44,200 nt of DNA from CAVLCC01 sp963624975 (GCA_963624975.1 CAVFRF010000095.1:1-44200), one strand, 5' to 3'; numbered from the stretch's first letter, positions 8,534 to 17,131 are shown. Notes: a model not told the origin generated them from the letters alone. Numbers and translations: made by a program.

Positions 8534-9790
8534 TTACTTGGAAAGCTTTGCCGTTGCGGCCTGAGCCTTTCCGTTCTTGATGCGCTTGCGGATGATGAAG
8601 CAAAGCACGATGCCGATCACGAACACGATGTCGCTGTACACGAAGAACAGCCTGTAACCCATGGTGCCGAAGGAGTCGACCAGCCAGCCGCCGAACAGGT
8701 AGATGTAGATGTCGGCGCAGAATGCCAGCAAGGTCACGAGTCCAACTGCAGTGCCGCGCACGCGGTCGGGCACGCCGATTTCGGTGGTCATGGTAAACCA
8801 GCAAGGGGTTGCAAGGTTGAACACCACGGCCATGAGTATCACGATCGCCACGGCCACCATGCCAAGCTCGGGACTCCAGGGCATCACCGTTACCACGAGG
8901 GTGATGATCAGCGATCCCCAAAGCGCGTACCACATGACCTTGGAGGGCGACTTGAGCTTGTCGACCACGATACCGGCAGTGGGGGAGGTGACCATGCGCA
9001 CGAAGTAGAGTCTGATGGTCACGACCACGGTAACCACGGCCGAAGCCACGGCGAACTCGTTTTGCAGCATCGGGGCGAAGTAAGCCATCGCGGGATAGAC
9101 CTGCTCAGCTGCGAACAGCACGAGGCCGGCCAGCCAGATGTCGGGAACCTTGGCAACTTCCTTGAGGTCGGAGAGCTTGAAGCGGTCGTCGGGATCGCTC
9201 TCGCCCTCTTCGTAGCCCCTGTACAGGAAGATCTGCGACAGCACGGCCAGAAGGTTCACGCCGCAGTAGATGTAGAGCATGATGCGCACGCTGGTGGCAT
9301 CGCCCATCGCAGCGATGAGAGCCGCGATGCCCAGTCCGATGATGGTGCCCGAGATGCCGGTGAAGCCGTAGAAGAATCCGTACAGCTTACCCTCCATCTC
9401 GGCAGGCCCAAGGCTCTTGATGAACTTGGCCATGGCTCCCCAGTAGGTGCCGATGGCAAACAGGCCCAGCAGGAACTCGGCTGCCAGCAGCACGCCGAAG
9501 GGCGGGTTGAGCGAAATCACGAACAGAGCAACCATGACACCGAGGTGCGACACGATGATGAGCGCCTTGGTGGGGAATATATCGCCCAGGATGCCTCCGA
9601 AGAGGTAGCCCAGCACGGTGATGATGCCGATCATGCTCATGCACATGCCGATCTGGGTGGCGGTGAGGCCCATCCCGTTGAGGAAGAGCGTCTGGTAGGT
9701 GCTCATGAGGAACGCGCCGCCGTTGAGGCAGGAGTAGCCAAAAGCCTCGAACAGCAGGAGCATCCAGCTCTTGAATTTGATCTGTTTCAT
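8534..9790 (-). CDS. Major facilitator superfamily transporter
   Basis: A 418-residue membrane protein with about 12 hydrophobic segments, consistent with a 12-helix MFS carrier. A charged loop near the middle (about residues 190-210, EEGESDPDDRFK) separates the two six-helix halves, and the C-terminus is lysine-rich. The ATG follows a TAGGAGC ribosome site; the gene begins 18 bases after the methyltransferase stop, so the two are co-transcribed. The context suggests uptake of the methylated substrate of the neighbouring MttB homologue, or export of its demethylated product. Substrate and direction cannot be read from the sequence. Confidence 0.88.
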   Translation of the reverse strand: MKQIKFKSWMLLLFEAFGYSCLNGGAFLMSTYQTLFLNGMGLTATQIGMCMSMIGIITVLGYLFGGILGDIFPTKALIIVSHLGVMVALFVISLNPPFGVLLAAEFLLGLFAIGTYWGAMAKFIKSLGPAEMEGKLYGFFYGFTGISGTIIGLGIAALIAAMGDATSVRIMLYIYCGVNLLAVLSQIFLYRGYEEGESDPDDRFKLSDLKEVAKVPDIWLAGLVLFAAEQVYPAMAYFAPMLQNEFAVASAVVTVVVTIRLYFVRMVTSPTAGIVVDKLKSPSKVMWYALWGSLIITLVVTVMPWSPELGMVAVAIVILMAVVFNLATPCWFTMTTEIGVPDRVRGTAVGLVTLLAFCADIYIYLFGGWLVDSFGTMGYRLFFVYSDIVFVIGIVLCFIIRKRIKNGKAQAATAKLSK

Positions 9791-9808
9791 TTACCGGCTC
9801 CTACCTGA

Positions 9809-11224
9809 TTAGAAGTCCAGCAGGTCGGCATCGATGTACTTGGTGAGCACGTCGCGGCGATCCTTGTCCAACTCGGGCATCTCGTACTCGGCGATGCGCT
9901 TCTCGTAGATCTTCTTGGTGCGGTCGGTAACCTTCTCCTCGCCGCTGTCGATCCACTTGGCGTGAGCCTTGTGGGTTGCGCACTGCAAGACGATGTTCTC
10001 CTCTTGGTAGTACTCGTAGGACTCGTCCATGTTGTCCTCGGAGAGGTCCATGAATCCTCCGCCAGCGCCAGCCTCTGCCAGGCAATCGAAGAGCATGGAC
10101 TCCTCGGTGATCTCGATGCCCTTCATGATGTGCTTGCAGGACAGCGCGATCTCTTCGTCGTAGATGAACTTGTCGTAGCTCACGGAGCAGTCCTGGTCCA
10201 TACCGCCGGCAGCGTGGACGATGAGGTCGGCACCGGAGAGCATCGAGAACCACATGGTCGAGAACGACTCGACGCCGGCCTGCATGTCGACCTGCTTGGA
10301 ATCGCCCGAAGAACCGCCGGTGCGCACCGGGATTCCGTAGTAGTCGCCCAGCGACTTGGTGGCCGACCAGATGAGGCACTCCTCGGGGCTGCCCACGCAA
10401 GGCGTCATGAACCTGAGGTCGCAGCCGTGGCTCTGGATGCCGTAGATCACGGGAGCGCCGGGCTGGACGAGCTGCGAGAGCACCACGCCGGAGAGGACCT
10501 CGGCGTTGTTGAGCATGAGCAGCGATCCGAGCGAGCCGGGGCAGGTGAGTCCGGGCATGGAAGCCGAGGAGATGAACATGATCTGCTTGGCCTTGGAGTA
10601 CTCGATGAGAGCCTCGCCCATGGCTGCGGACACGTGGCAGGGCGAAGCGGTGTTGATGAGGCCTGCGACGACCGGCTCATCGTAGATGCCCAGGAACTCC
10701 TGCGTCATGGCGATGGAGTCCTTGGCGTTCTGGGTGCCGTCGACCATGCCGATTGCGGGCTTCTCGTCGAGAGCGAGCACGGTGGCCTGAGCCCAGTTGG
10801 AGTTCACGTCGCCCATGAAGGAGCTGTCCATGATGTTGGGGTTGGAAACGTCGAGGGCCTTGCTGGTGGCGGTCATCTTCACGAAGTTGAGGAAGTCGCG
10901 CTTCTCGGCAGCGTGGTACTGTCCGTCCTCGAGCACGAACACCGAGCCGTAGGTGGGAGCCAGCACCGACTCGCCGCCGCCGATGGTCACGTGGCCGTTG
11001 CGGCCGTGCCAGTTGAACTGCTTGGGGGCGGTCTTGAGGGCGGTGAACACATCCTCCTCGGTCATGAAGACCTTGTGGCCTTCGGTCTTGAAGCCGTGGT
11101 CCTTGAAGATCTGGATGGCGGCATCGCTCTCGTAGATCACGCCGACCTCTGCCAGCGCCCTCATCGAGGCGTTGTGGATGATATCCAGCTCTTCCTTGGT
11201 TGCAAAATCGTACTTGTGCTGCAT
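9809..11224 (-). CDS. MttB-family corrinoid methyltransferase without pyrrolysine (MtgB-like)
   Basis: A 471-residue member of the trimethylamine/glycine betaine methyltransferase family (COG5598). These proteins move a methyl group from a quaternary or tertiary amine to a corrinoid protein. The frame has no internal TAG, so it is not a pyrrolysine enzyme; characterised relatives of this kind use betaines or carnitine. Family-like stretches include the N-terminal helix HNASMRALAEVGV, PGLTCPGSLGS, and GGSSGDSKQVDMQAGVES in the barrel. The start at 11222-11224 is chosen because AAGGAGGACACG precedes it; an upstream in-frame ATG would add 33 atypical residues. No cognate corrinoid protein gene is adjacent. 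The substrate is unknown. Confidence 0.9.
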   Translation of the reverse strand: MQHKYDFATKEELDIIHNASMRALAEVGVIYESDAAIQIFKDHGFKTEGHKVFMTEEDVFTALKTAPKQFNWHGRNGHVTIGGGESVLAPTYGSVFVLEDGQYHAAEKRDFLNFVKMTATSKALDVSNPNIMDSSFMGDVNSNWAQATVLALDEKPAIGMVDGTQNAKDSIAMTQEFLGIYDEPVVAGLINTASPCHVSAAMGEALIEYSKAKQIMFISSASMPGLTCPGSLGSLLMLNNAEVLSGVVLSQLVQPGAPVIYGIQSHGCDLRFMTPCVGSPEECLIWSATKSLGDYYGIPVRTGGSSGDSKQVDMQAGVESFSTMWFSMLSGADLIVHAAGGMDQDCSVSYDKFIYDEEIALSCKHIMKGIEITEESMLFDCLAEAGAGGGFMDLSEDNMDESYEYYQEENIVLQCATHKAHAKWIDSGEEKVTDRTKKIYEKRIAEYEMPELDKDRRDVLTKYIDADLLDF

Positions 11225-11532
11225 CGTGTCCTCCTTGTCTAGTGTTTTCGATGCCGGCAAGCACCGTCTCCTTATTGCAGTGCTTGCTGTTGCTAAACGA
11301 GATGATAGCGATTTAATTAGCAACGTTAAATAGTAGAGTTTTAAAAGTTGCCGAAATGAAGGTGAAAACGGTTGATTTAGAAAGTGTTAAAGCTTCAAAC
11401 TTACCTAAAGGAAGAAATTCCATATAAAGACACTACAAAATTTACTCGAAATTAGCAGAATATGCGAACAATCCCATAAGCAAATGTAAAAGCGCAAACT
11501 TTACTAGGCTAAGCAAATAAGATGACAGGTAT
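11225..11532. promoter_or_regulatory. AT-rich promoter region of the methyltransferase operon
   Basis: About 300 bases of clearly AT-rich DNA between the MttB-like gene and the TetR terminator. No gene is seen. Three loosely similar words recur near 11396 (CAAACTTACCTAAAGG), 11436 (CAAAATTTACTCGAAA) and 11493 (CAAACTTTACTAGGC). They resemble the TTACTAA core of the stronger repeats at 12327-12376, so a shared regulator is possible. Confidence 0.4.
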
Positions 11533-11570
11533 TAAAAAGGCCCGGGTCGAAACTTATCGACCCGGGCCTT
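11533..11570 (-). terminator. Rho-independent terminator after the TetR gene
   Basis: A perfect 14-bp stem (11537-11550 with 11557-11570; GGCCCGGGTCGA core) with a 6-base loop, followed on the minus strand by TTTTTAAT. It sits 23 bases past the TetR stop. Confidence 0.92.
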
Positions 11571-11592
11571 GAAAGCTCAATCTAGATATCTG

Positions 11593-12240
11593 CTATTTGA
11601 TGCGATATAGAGAGTTCACGAACTCCAGCATGCTCATCGCCTTTTCGAGGCCCTCTGCGGCCTTCTCCTTGTCCCAGTAGCAATCTACGTAGTCGAGCAG
11701 GATTCCGTGGAACATGCTGCACTGCACCTCGGCGAAGGTGCGAAGATCCTCCGCAGGCATCTCGCCGGCAGCCGCGGCCATCTTGAGCATTATGTACGTG
11801 CGCTCCTCGATGGCGTCGATGAAGAACACCACCGAATACGAGCTGTCGTTGTCGGGTCGGCTCTCGGGAAACAGTTTGTAGTATTCGAGCAGCGCGCTGC
11901 TGGCCTTCTTGCGGTACTTGCCCCAGAACAGCGAATCGTAGACCTCGACATGGGAGAAGGCGATTTCGCCGAACATCCTCCATGCCTGCATATGCAGGTC
12001 GTATGGCGATGCGTTGTGGTCTTTGGTGAGCTGCTTGAAGTTGGTGAGGTAGTCGTCGAAGAACCTCATGGAGGCAATCAGGATCAGCTCGTCGAGGTTC
12101 TCGAAATGGTAGTAGATCACCGGGTTGGTGCATCCGATCTCGTCTGCAATCATGCGCGCGGTAATCTTGTTAGGGCTTATCTTCTGCAAAAGATCGTAGG
12201 CGGTGTTGACAAGTTTGATCTTCATGTTGTCTTCAGCCAT
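11593..12240 (-). CDS. TetR-family transcriptional regulator
   Basis: A 215-residue regulator with an N-terminal helix-turn-helix: residues about 8-55 include ITARMIADEIGCTNPVIYYH, the classic TetR recognition-helix pattern with an aromatic YYHF end. The C-terminal helical domain should bind an effector that is not identifiable here. The start at 12238-12240 (MAEDNMKIK) is chosen because GGAGGGA lies about nine bases upstream; a further upstream ATG is unlikely. The gene is divergent from the PucR-type gene and upstream of the methyltransferase operon on the same strand, with its own terminator. It may control either neighbour and itself. Confidence 0.9.
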   Translation of the reverse strand: MAEDNMKIKLVNTAYDLLQKISPNKITARMIADEIGCTNPVIYYHFENLDELILIASMRFFDDYLTNFKQLTKDHNASPYDLHMQAWRMFGEIAFSHVEVYDSLFWGKYRKKASSALLEYYKLFPESRPDNDSSYSVVFFIDAIEERTYIMLKMAAAAGEMPAEDLRTFAEVQCSMFHGILLDYVDCYWDKEKAAEGLEKAMSMLEFVNSLYRIK

Positions 12241-12326
12241 TGCCGTGCTTCCCTCCAAACCACTATATGAACTTCCTCGTAAGTTCTGCGTTGCGTACAA
12301 AAACAAAATGTCGTGAACGTGTACAG

Positions 12327-12376
12327 TGCAAAGATATTACTAATTTAGAGTTTAACCATGCAAAAATATTACTAAT
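12327..12376. promoter_or_regulatory. Two 18-bp tandem direct repeats between tetR and pucR-type genes
   Basis: TGCAAAGATATTACTAAT (12327-12344) and TGCAAAAATATTACTAAT (12359-12376) differ at one base and start exactly 32 bp apart, about three helical turns. They lie in the divergent promoter region, 87 bases from the TetR start and 147 from the PucR-type start. This is the pattern expected of paired operators on one DNA face. Confidence 0.65.
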
Positions 12377-12459
12377 ACTAACAGCAGATTATAATACGCT
12401 AAAATTTCCACTAAAGTACAACATCTAAAACATTTTAAACAAATTGCATGATACCATTA

Positions 12460-12474
12460 TGTACCGTTGGTACA
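12460..12474. promoter_or_regulatory. Inverted repeat TGTACC-GTT-GGTACA before the PucR-type gene
   Basis: A perfect 6-bp-arm palindrome with a 3-base centre, ending 48 bases before the start codon at 12523. Its position suits an operator overlapping or next to the promoter. It does not resemble the 18-bp direct repeats, so a second regulator may bind here. Confidence 0.5.
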
Positions 12475-12522
12475 ACAAACATTTTGAATCTACTATAAAT
12501 ATATTCATGAAGGAGCCGCTCC

Positions 12523-13938
12523 ATGTTAACCATGCAGATTGCCGCCGACGCGCTGGAGAAGCACCGCACCAAGTATGATGTTTCCGAGGGCGAGACGTGG
12601 CTTAGGGGCGTGAGGGTCGGCGATTCCTGTCCGTCGGATTGTCTCAGGGTCTCGAGGTACGGCAGCAAGGTCGTGTGCTCGAGCGGCAGCGACTTCATAG
12701 AGGTCGAGGAATCGTCTATCGACGAGGTGCTCGACGAGCTGCTGGAGGCCTCCGACAACATCGCGAGATTCGAGCTGCGCAGCATGGAACTTCTCGACGA
12801 GGAGTCGGTTGAGCCGCTCATAGACCTGGTGGCGCAGGTGGGCGGGTGCCCGGTAATGCTGGTGGACGGGCACACCATGATGGGCACGACAAGCTATCAC
12901 GACTTTAGCCGGATCATCCCGCAGTGGGGCGAGAGCCAGAGAACCGGCCGCTTGCCGTGGGACTTTCTGGAATTTCTGGACCACGACCTCACCTATGCGC
13001 AGAAGCTGGCATCGCATGAGGACAAGCCCTTCGGCGTAACGCTGGGCTTTACCAAGATCAAGTCGGCCGCGTGCCGCATCAGGACTCCCGAAAACGGCGG
13101 CATCGCCTACCTGTTCATGCTCAACAGGGGAGGCGATATCTCCGAAGGCAGGCTGCAGTTCATGCGCCTTGCAACCGATAAGGTGCGCGAGTGGATCGAG
13201 TCGCACCTGGGCGACGACAAGCTCTTCAGCAAGAACGACTTCCTCACCCGCCTGGCTTCCGGCGAGAAGGTCTCGCAGGACGAGATCAACGACAACAAGG
13301 TGCTGCTGGACATGAGGGCCGCGAGCTACGTGATCGCCAAGGTCAAGTTCCCCAGGGAAAGGAGCCTGGCCTGGGCGGCGATGGCGGTGCAGGAGCAGGT
13401 GACGTTGTGCACTTGCTTCGAGTTCGAGGGCGAGCTTTACGCGCTTGCCGCTTCCAGGCCCGAGCTTCCCGCGATGCTGGACGAGCTGGCCGAAAGCAAC
13501 GACATGCGCTTCGGCCTGAGCTGGGGATTCTCCGACTGGAACATGATCGCCGACGCGGTGAACCAGACCGAGGTCGCGTTGTCGGCCACCACCGACCACG
13601 TGGCGGTGCTCAACTCGCATTGCGTGCTGTTCTACATCTTCGAGATGCTGCTCACCACCACGCGCAACATCGACATCGCGCATCCGGCCATCGAGTTTCT
13701 GGCCAGCTACGACGAGCAGCACAACAGCGAGTACCTGCTCACGCTGTGGTTCTACCTGCGCCACGAGCGCAACCTGGTGAGGACCGCCGAGGCGCTCAAC
13801 ATCCACAGGAACTCGCTGGTGTACAGGATCAAGCGCATCGGCGAGCTGGTGGACGGGATGAACCTCGACGATGCCGAGACCAGGGAGCACCTCATGATCT
13901 CGTTCAGGCTGCGCGGACTCAAGAGCTGGGAAGAGTAG
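12523..13938 (+). CDS. PucR/CdaR-type transcriptional regulator
   Basis: A 471-residue protein whose C-terminus carries the PucR-type helix-turn-helix: residues about 407-455 include HERNLVRTAEALNIHRNSLVYRIKRI split over two motifs (NLVRTAEALNIHRNSLVYR, then IKRIGEL). The N-terminal and central parts (residues 1-400) resemble the variable sensory and GGDEF-like segments of this family, but I do not recognise a ligand. The ATG at 12523 has AAGGAG 7 bases upstream; an ATG three codons later is possible. It is divergent from the TetR gene, and the HEAT-repeat gene begins at the next base after its stop, so the two act from one transcript. It may sense the substrate or product of the methyltransferase operon. 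Confidence 0.82.
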   Translation: MLTMQIAADALEKHRTKYDVSEGETWLRGVRVGDSCPSDCLRVSRYGSKVVCSSGSDFIEVEESSIDEVLDELLEASDNIARFELRSMELLDEESVEPLIDLVAQVGGCPVMLVDGHTMMGTTSYHDFSRIIPQWGESQRTGRLPWDFLEFLDHDLTYAQKLASHEDKPFGVTLGFTKIKSAACRIRTPENGGIAYLFMLNRGGDISEGRLQFMRLATDKVREWIESHLGDDKLFSKNDFLTRLASGEKVSQDEINDNKVLLDMRAASYVIAKVKFPRERSLAWAAMAVQEQVTLCTCFEFEGELYALAASRPELPAMLDELAESNDMRFGLSWGFSDWNMIADAVNQTEVALSATTDHVAVLNSHCVLFYIFEMLLTTTRNIDIAHPAIEFLASYDEQHNSEYLLTLWFYLRHERNLVRTAEALNIHRNSLVYRIKRIGELVDGMNLDDAETREHLMISFRLRGLKSWEE

Positions 13939-15069
13939 ATGGCAGACGAGAAAAGCCGCGAGGACGGCTGCGGCAACGAAGACACGGGCGAGGCCAGCCT
14001 CGACGGCCTGATGGAGATGGCCAAGAGCCCCGACCCCGAGACGAGGGGAAGGCTGGCTGCCACGCTGGGCCTCATGCAGGGCGACCACGTGTTCGGCCTG
14101 CTGGTGGATATGCTGTCCGACACCGACATGCGGGTGCGGGCCACGGCGGCGATGTCGCTGGGCCAGCAGGGCAACCCCCATGCGGTGGAGGCTCTACTGC
14201 CGCTCTTCGAAGAGGGCTCGACGCAGATGACCTGCACCGCGATAGCGGCTCTGGCCCGCTTGGGCGACGAGAGGTCGTTCGCTCCCATCGTGAGCAGGCT
14301 CTTCGATGCCGACGACGAGGTGCGCAAGAACGCCGCGGGTGCCATCGGGTCGCTTCAAGACGCGCGTGCGCTCGAGCCGCTGCGCATGTGCCTGGGCGAC
14401 CAGGTGGAATGGGTGAGGGCCAACAGCGCGCTGTCGCTGGGCAAGATCGGATGCCCCGAGGCGATGGCCGACCTGGTGAAGCTGGCCGACTCCGACGACA
14501 CCCCGCTGGTGCGTGCGAACGCCGTGAGCGCGGTTGGCTGCATCGGGCTGGACGGCGAGGGCTGCGAGCTTTGCGAGAACGCCTTGCGCTACGTGCTGGA
14601 CGTGATGGGCGACCCGGAGGAGGACGGCCGGGTGAGGGTGGCCGCCATGCTGGTGTTTGGGGAGTCGTTCGACAAGGCCTGCGCCGCCTCTCCAGACATC
14701 GCGTCGGTGGCTTTCGTGCAGATGGAGAACATGGCCCGAGGCGATGCGTCCGAGGTCGATGCCGACATAAGGTCCACGGCCATATGGTGCTTGGGCAAGG
14801 TCTGCTCGCCCGACATCTTGGAGAGCGCGGGAATCTCGCATGCCGTGGTGGACGACGTGTTCTGCATATTGCGCGAGGCTCTGGAGAGCAGCGACGAATG
14901 GTGCGTGCGCTATGCGGTGGAGGCTCTGGCCAACATCGGCGAGCCGAGGTGCGCCGACGCGATCCGCGACTTCGCGCAGAGCGCCGACCAGTCGATGCTG
15001 CAGCTTTGCGTGGCCGCGCTCAAGAGCTTCTCGCGCGACGGCGAGGCTGGCGGAGAAGCCGACGAATAG
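13939..15069 (+). CDS. HEAT-repeat protein
   Basis: A 376-residue soluble protein built of about nine helical repeats. Recurrent patterns such as DMRVRATAAMSLGQQGN, DDEVRKNAAGAIGSLQDAR and EWVRANSALSLGKIGCPEAM are typical of HEAT/PBS-lyase repeats. They are scaffolds for protein binding, with no catalytic residues seen. The N-terminus (about 20 residues) and the C-terminus are acidic and probably disordered. It abuts the regulator gene with zero spacing, suggesting it partners the PucR-type protein. Its function is unknown. Confidence 0.8.
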   Translation: MADEKSREDGCGNEDTGEASLDGLMEMAKSPDPETRGRLAATLGLMQGDHVFGLLVDMLSDTDMRVRATAAMSLGQQGNPHAVEALLPLFEEGSTQMTCTAIAALARLGDERSFAPIVSRLFDADDEVRKNAAGAIGSLQDARALEPLRMCLGDQVEWVRANSALSLGKIGCPEAMADLVKLADSDDTPLVRANAVSAVGCIGLDGEGCELCENALRYVLDVMGDPEEDGRVRVAAMLVFGESFDKACAASPDIASVAFVQMENMARGDASEVDADIRSTAIWCLGKVCSPDILESAGISHAVVDDVFCILREALESSDEWCVRYAVEALANIGEPRCADAIRDFAQSADQSMLQLCVAALKSFSRDGEAGGEADE

Positions 15070-15131
15070 GCTTTGCGAACGCGCTTCGGCCGACCGTGCA
15101 AAAAAGCATAAACCCGCCCATGGATTGCATA

Positions 15132-15161
15132 TTGCCGCTTGTGCCGGGTGCGAGTTAACAT
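15132..15161 (+). promoter_or_regulatory. Possible sigma-70 promoter of the ribosomal operon
   Basis: TTGCCG (15132-15137) and TAACAT (15156-15161) are 18 bases apart, 40 bases before the infA start. This is a sequence match only; other -10 choices nearby are possible. Confidence 0.35.
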
Positions 15162-15200
15162 AACGGTCTGCGTAATGTACCCAGAGTAGAGGATTGAGCT

Positions 15201-15419
15201 TTGAGCAAGGGAGATGCAATAGAGCTCGAGGGAACGGTGGTAGAGCCGCTTCCCAACGCGATGTTTCGCGTGGAGCTTGAAAACGGGCATGTGGTCCTCG
15301 CCCATATTTCGGGCAAGATGAGGATGCACTACATTCGTATCCTTCCGGGAGACAAGGTTACCGTGGAGCTTTCGCCCTACGACCTGTCGAGGGGAAGGAT
15401 CACCTACCGCTTCAAATAG
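15201..15419 (+). CDS. infA: Translation initiation factor IF-1
   Basis: A 72-residue OB-fold protein that binds the 30S A site during initiation. It has the full family length and signature (ELEGTVVEPLPNAMFRVELE near the start and PYDLSRGRITYRFK at the end). It starts with TTG at 15201 after GTAGAGGA. First gene of the conserved infA-rpmJ-rpsM-rpsK-rpsD-rpoA-rplQ operon. Confidence 0.97.
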   Translation: MSKGDAIELEGTVVEPLPNAMFRVELENGHVVLAHISGKMRMHYIRILPGDKVTVELSPYDLSRGRITYRFK

Positions 15420-15558
15420 CTTCGGAAGGGGCTTGCAAGCTGGTAGAACGGGATGGCCGGCGGCTTGATTGCGGCCTGATTCCCATCGGCACGACAACAA
15501 ACGCCTGCGGCTGCGGCGTGAATATATAGGTTCTAAAGATCCGAAAGGACACACGAAG

Positions 15559-15672
15559 ATGAAAGTACGTCCTTCTGTAAAGAAGATGTGCGACAAGTGC
15601 AAGATCATCCGTCGTCACGGACGTGTGCTTGTCATTTGCGAAAACCCGCGCCATAAGCAGCGCCAGGGCTAG
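15559..15672 (+). CDS. rpmJ: Ribosomal protein bL36
   Basis: A 37-residue large-subunit protein starting MKVRPSVKKMCDKCK. Zinc ligands C11, C14, C27 and H32 are all present, so this is the zinc-binding (C+) form. The start is the ATG at 15559 after GAAAGGA; a longer in-frame upstream frame lacks the family pattern. About 140 bases separate it from infA, and rpsM follows by 14 bases. Confidence 0.96.
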   Translation: MKVRPSVKKMCDKCKIIRRHGRVLVICENPRHKQRQG

Positions 15673-15686
15673 GGGAGGAGTTTCAA

Positions 15687-16055
15687 TTGGCCCGTATAGT
15701 CGGAGTTGACCTGCCTCGCGACAAGCGAGTAGAAATTGGTTTGACCTACATCTACGGTATCGGACTCACCACCTCCAAGAAGATTCTGGAGACCACGGGA
15801 ATCGATCCCGACACTCGAGTTCGCGACCTTACCGAAGACGACCTGCTCAAGATCAGGGAGTACATCGACAACAATCTCACCGTCGAGGGAGACCTTCGCC
15901 GCGAGACCCAGCAGAACATCAGGCGACTGATGGACATCGGATGCTATCGCGGTCTGCGCCACCGCAGGGGACTTCCCGTCCGCGGACAGCGCACCCACAC
16001 CAATGCCCGCACCCGCAAGGGTCCTCGTAAGCAAATCGGCGGAAAGAAGAAATAA
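15687..16055 (+). CDS. rpsM: Ribosomal protein uS13
   Basis: A 122-residue small-subunit head protein contacting 23S rRNA and tRNA. It begins MARIVGVDLPRDKRVEIGLT and ends in the basic RKGPRKQIGGKKK tail; RGLPVRGQRTHTNARTRKG is the conserved C-terminal region. It starts with TTG at 15687 after GGGGAGGAG. The full family length is present, in its usual place between rpmJ and rpsK. Confidence 0.98.
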   Translation: MARIVGVDLPRDKRVEIGLTYIYGIGLTTSKKILETTGIDPDTRVRDLTEDDLLKIREYIDNNLTVEGDLRRETQQNIRRLMDIGCYRGLRHRRGLPVRGQRTHTNARTRKGPRKQIGGKKK

Positions 16056-16057
16056 CG

Positions 16058-16456
16058 ATGGCTCAGAAGAAGAACACTCACGCTCGCATCAAGCGATCCG
16101 AGCGCAAGAACATCGCCGTTGGACAGGCTCACATCAAGTCCACTTTCAACAACACCATCGTGTCTATCACGGACACCCAGGGCAATGTGATCTCGTGGCA
16201 GTCGGCCGGCACCGTGGGCTTCAAGGGCTCGCGTAAGTCGACCCCGTTCGCCGCGCAGATGGCTGCCGAGGCTGCTGCAAAGACCGCCCAGGAGCACGGA
16301 CTGCGCAAGGTCACCGTGTTCGTGAAGGGCCCCGGACCCGGCAGGGAGACCGCCATCCGTTCCCTTCAGGCGACCGGCCTCGAAGTGGCTTCCATCCAGG
16401 ATTGCACGCCCATTCCCCACAACGGCTGCCGCCCGCGCAAGCGCCGTCGTGTTTAG
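16058..16456 (+). CDS. rpsK: Ribosomal protein uS11
   Basis: A 132-residue 30S platform protein. The conserved core AHIKSTFNNTIVSITDTQGN and the C-terminal HNGCRPRKRRRV tail identify it. Only two bases separate it from the rpsM stop, so the two are translationally linked. Length and position are normal. Confidence 0.98.
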   Translation: MAQKKNTHARIKRSERKNIAVGQAHIKSTFNNTIVSITDTQGNVISWQSAGTVGFKGSRKSTPFAAQMAAEAAAKTAQEHGLRKVTVFVKGPGPGRETAIRSLQATGLEVASIQDCTPIPHNGCRPRKRRRV

Positions 16457-16478
16457 TTTCTAGAAAGGTGACACAACT

Positions 16479-17105
16479 ATGGCACGTTATACCGGTGCGG
16501 ATTGCAAGCTCTGCCGCCGCGAGGGCAACAAGCTGTTCCTGAAGGGCGACCGCTGCTATTCCGCCAAATGCGCCTTTGAGCGCCGTCCCTACGCCCCTGG
16601 CGAGGCCGGCAGGAAGCGCACCAAGGAATCTGAGTACCGCATGCAGCTGCGCGAGAAGCAGAAGACCAAGAGGATCTACGGCCTTCTGGAGAAGCAGTTC
16701 CATGGCTACTATCTGATCGCCAACCGCCAGCCCGGCGTGACCGGCGAGAACCTCCTTCGCATCCTGGAGAGCCGTCTGGACAACGTCGTGTATCGCCTTG
16801 GCTTCTCCAAGTCGCGCGACGAGGCTCGCCAGCAGGTGCGTCACGGCCACATCCTTGTGAACGGCAAGAGGGTCACCATCCCCTCCTACCGCGTGCGCGA
16901 GGGAGACACCGTCGAGGTGGCCCCCAAGGCCAAGGACCTGCTCGTGATCAAGTCGTCGCTCGTGAGCAACGAGCGCACCGAGGTTCCCGGTTGGCTCGAG
17001 GTCGACATCGAGAAGCTGTCCGGACAGGTCCTGAGCCTGCCGAACCGCGACCAGATCGATCTTGACATCCGCGAGCAGCTCATCGTCGAGCTCTACTCCA
17101 AGTAA
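16479..17105 (+). CDS. rpsD: Ribosomal protein uS4
   Basis: A 208-residue 30S assembly protein, also a translational repressor of this operon in some bacteria. Zinc ligands C9, C12, C26 and C31 (CKLC and CYSAKC) are kept, so this is the C+ form. The S4 RNA-binding domain (LDNVVYRLGFSKSRDEARQQ) follows at about residues 100-160. AAAGGTG precedes the start. Confidence 0.98.
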   Translation: MARYTGADCKLCRREGNKLFLKGDRCYSAKCAFERRPYAPGEAGRKRTKESEYRMQLREKQKTKRIYGLLEKQFHGYYLIANRQPGVTGENLLRILESRLDNVVYRLGFSKSRDEARQQVRHGHILVNGKRVTIPSYRVREGDTVEVAPKAKDLLVIKSSLVSNERTEVPGWLEVDIEKLSGQVLSLPNRDQIDLDIREQLIVELYSK

Positions 17106-17131
17106 TAGACGGATAGAGGAGGCACCGCTTA

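Noticed and set aside
9809..11224. A pyrrolysine MttB (trimethylamine) enzyme
   Set aside because: The gene has no in-frame TAG from start to stop.
11101..11323. A 504-residue start for the methyltransferase at 11323
   Set aside because: The additional 33 residues do not fit the family and the strong AAGGAGG site precedes the start at 11224.
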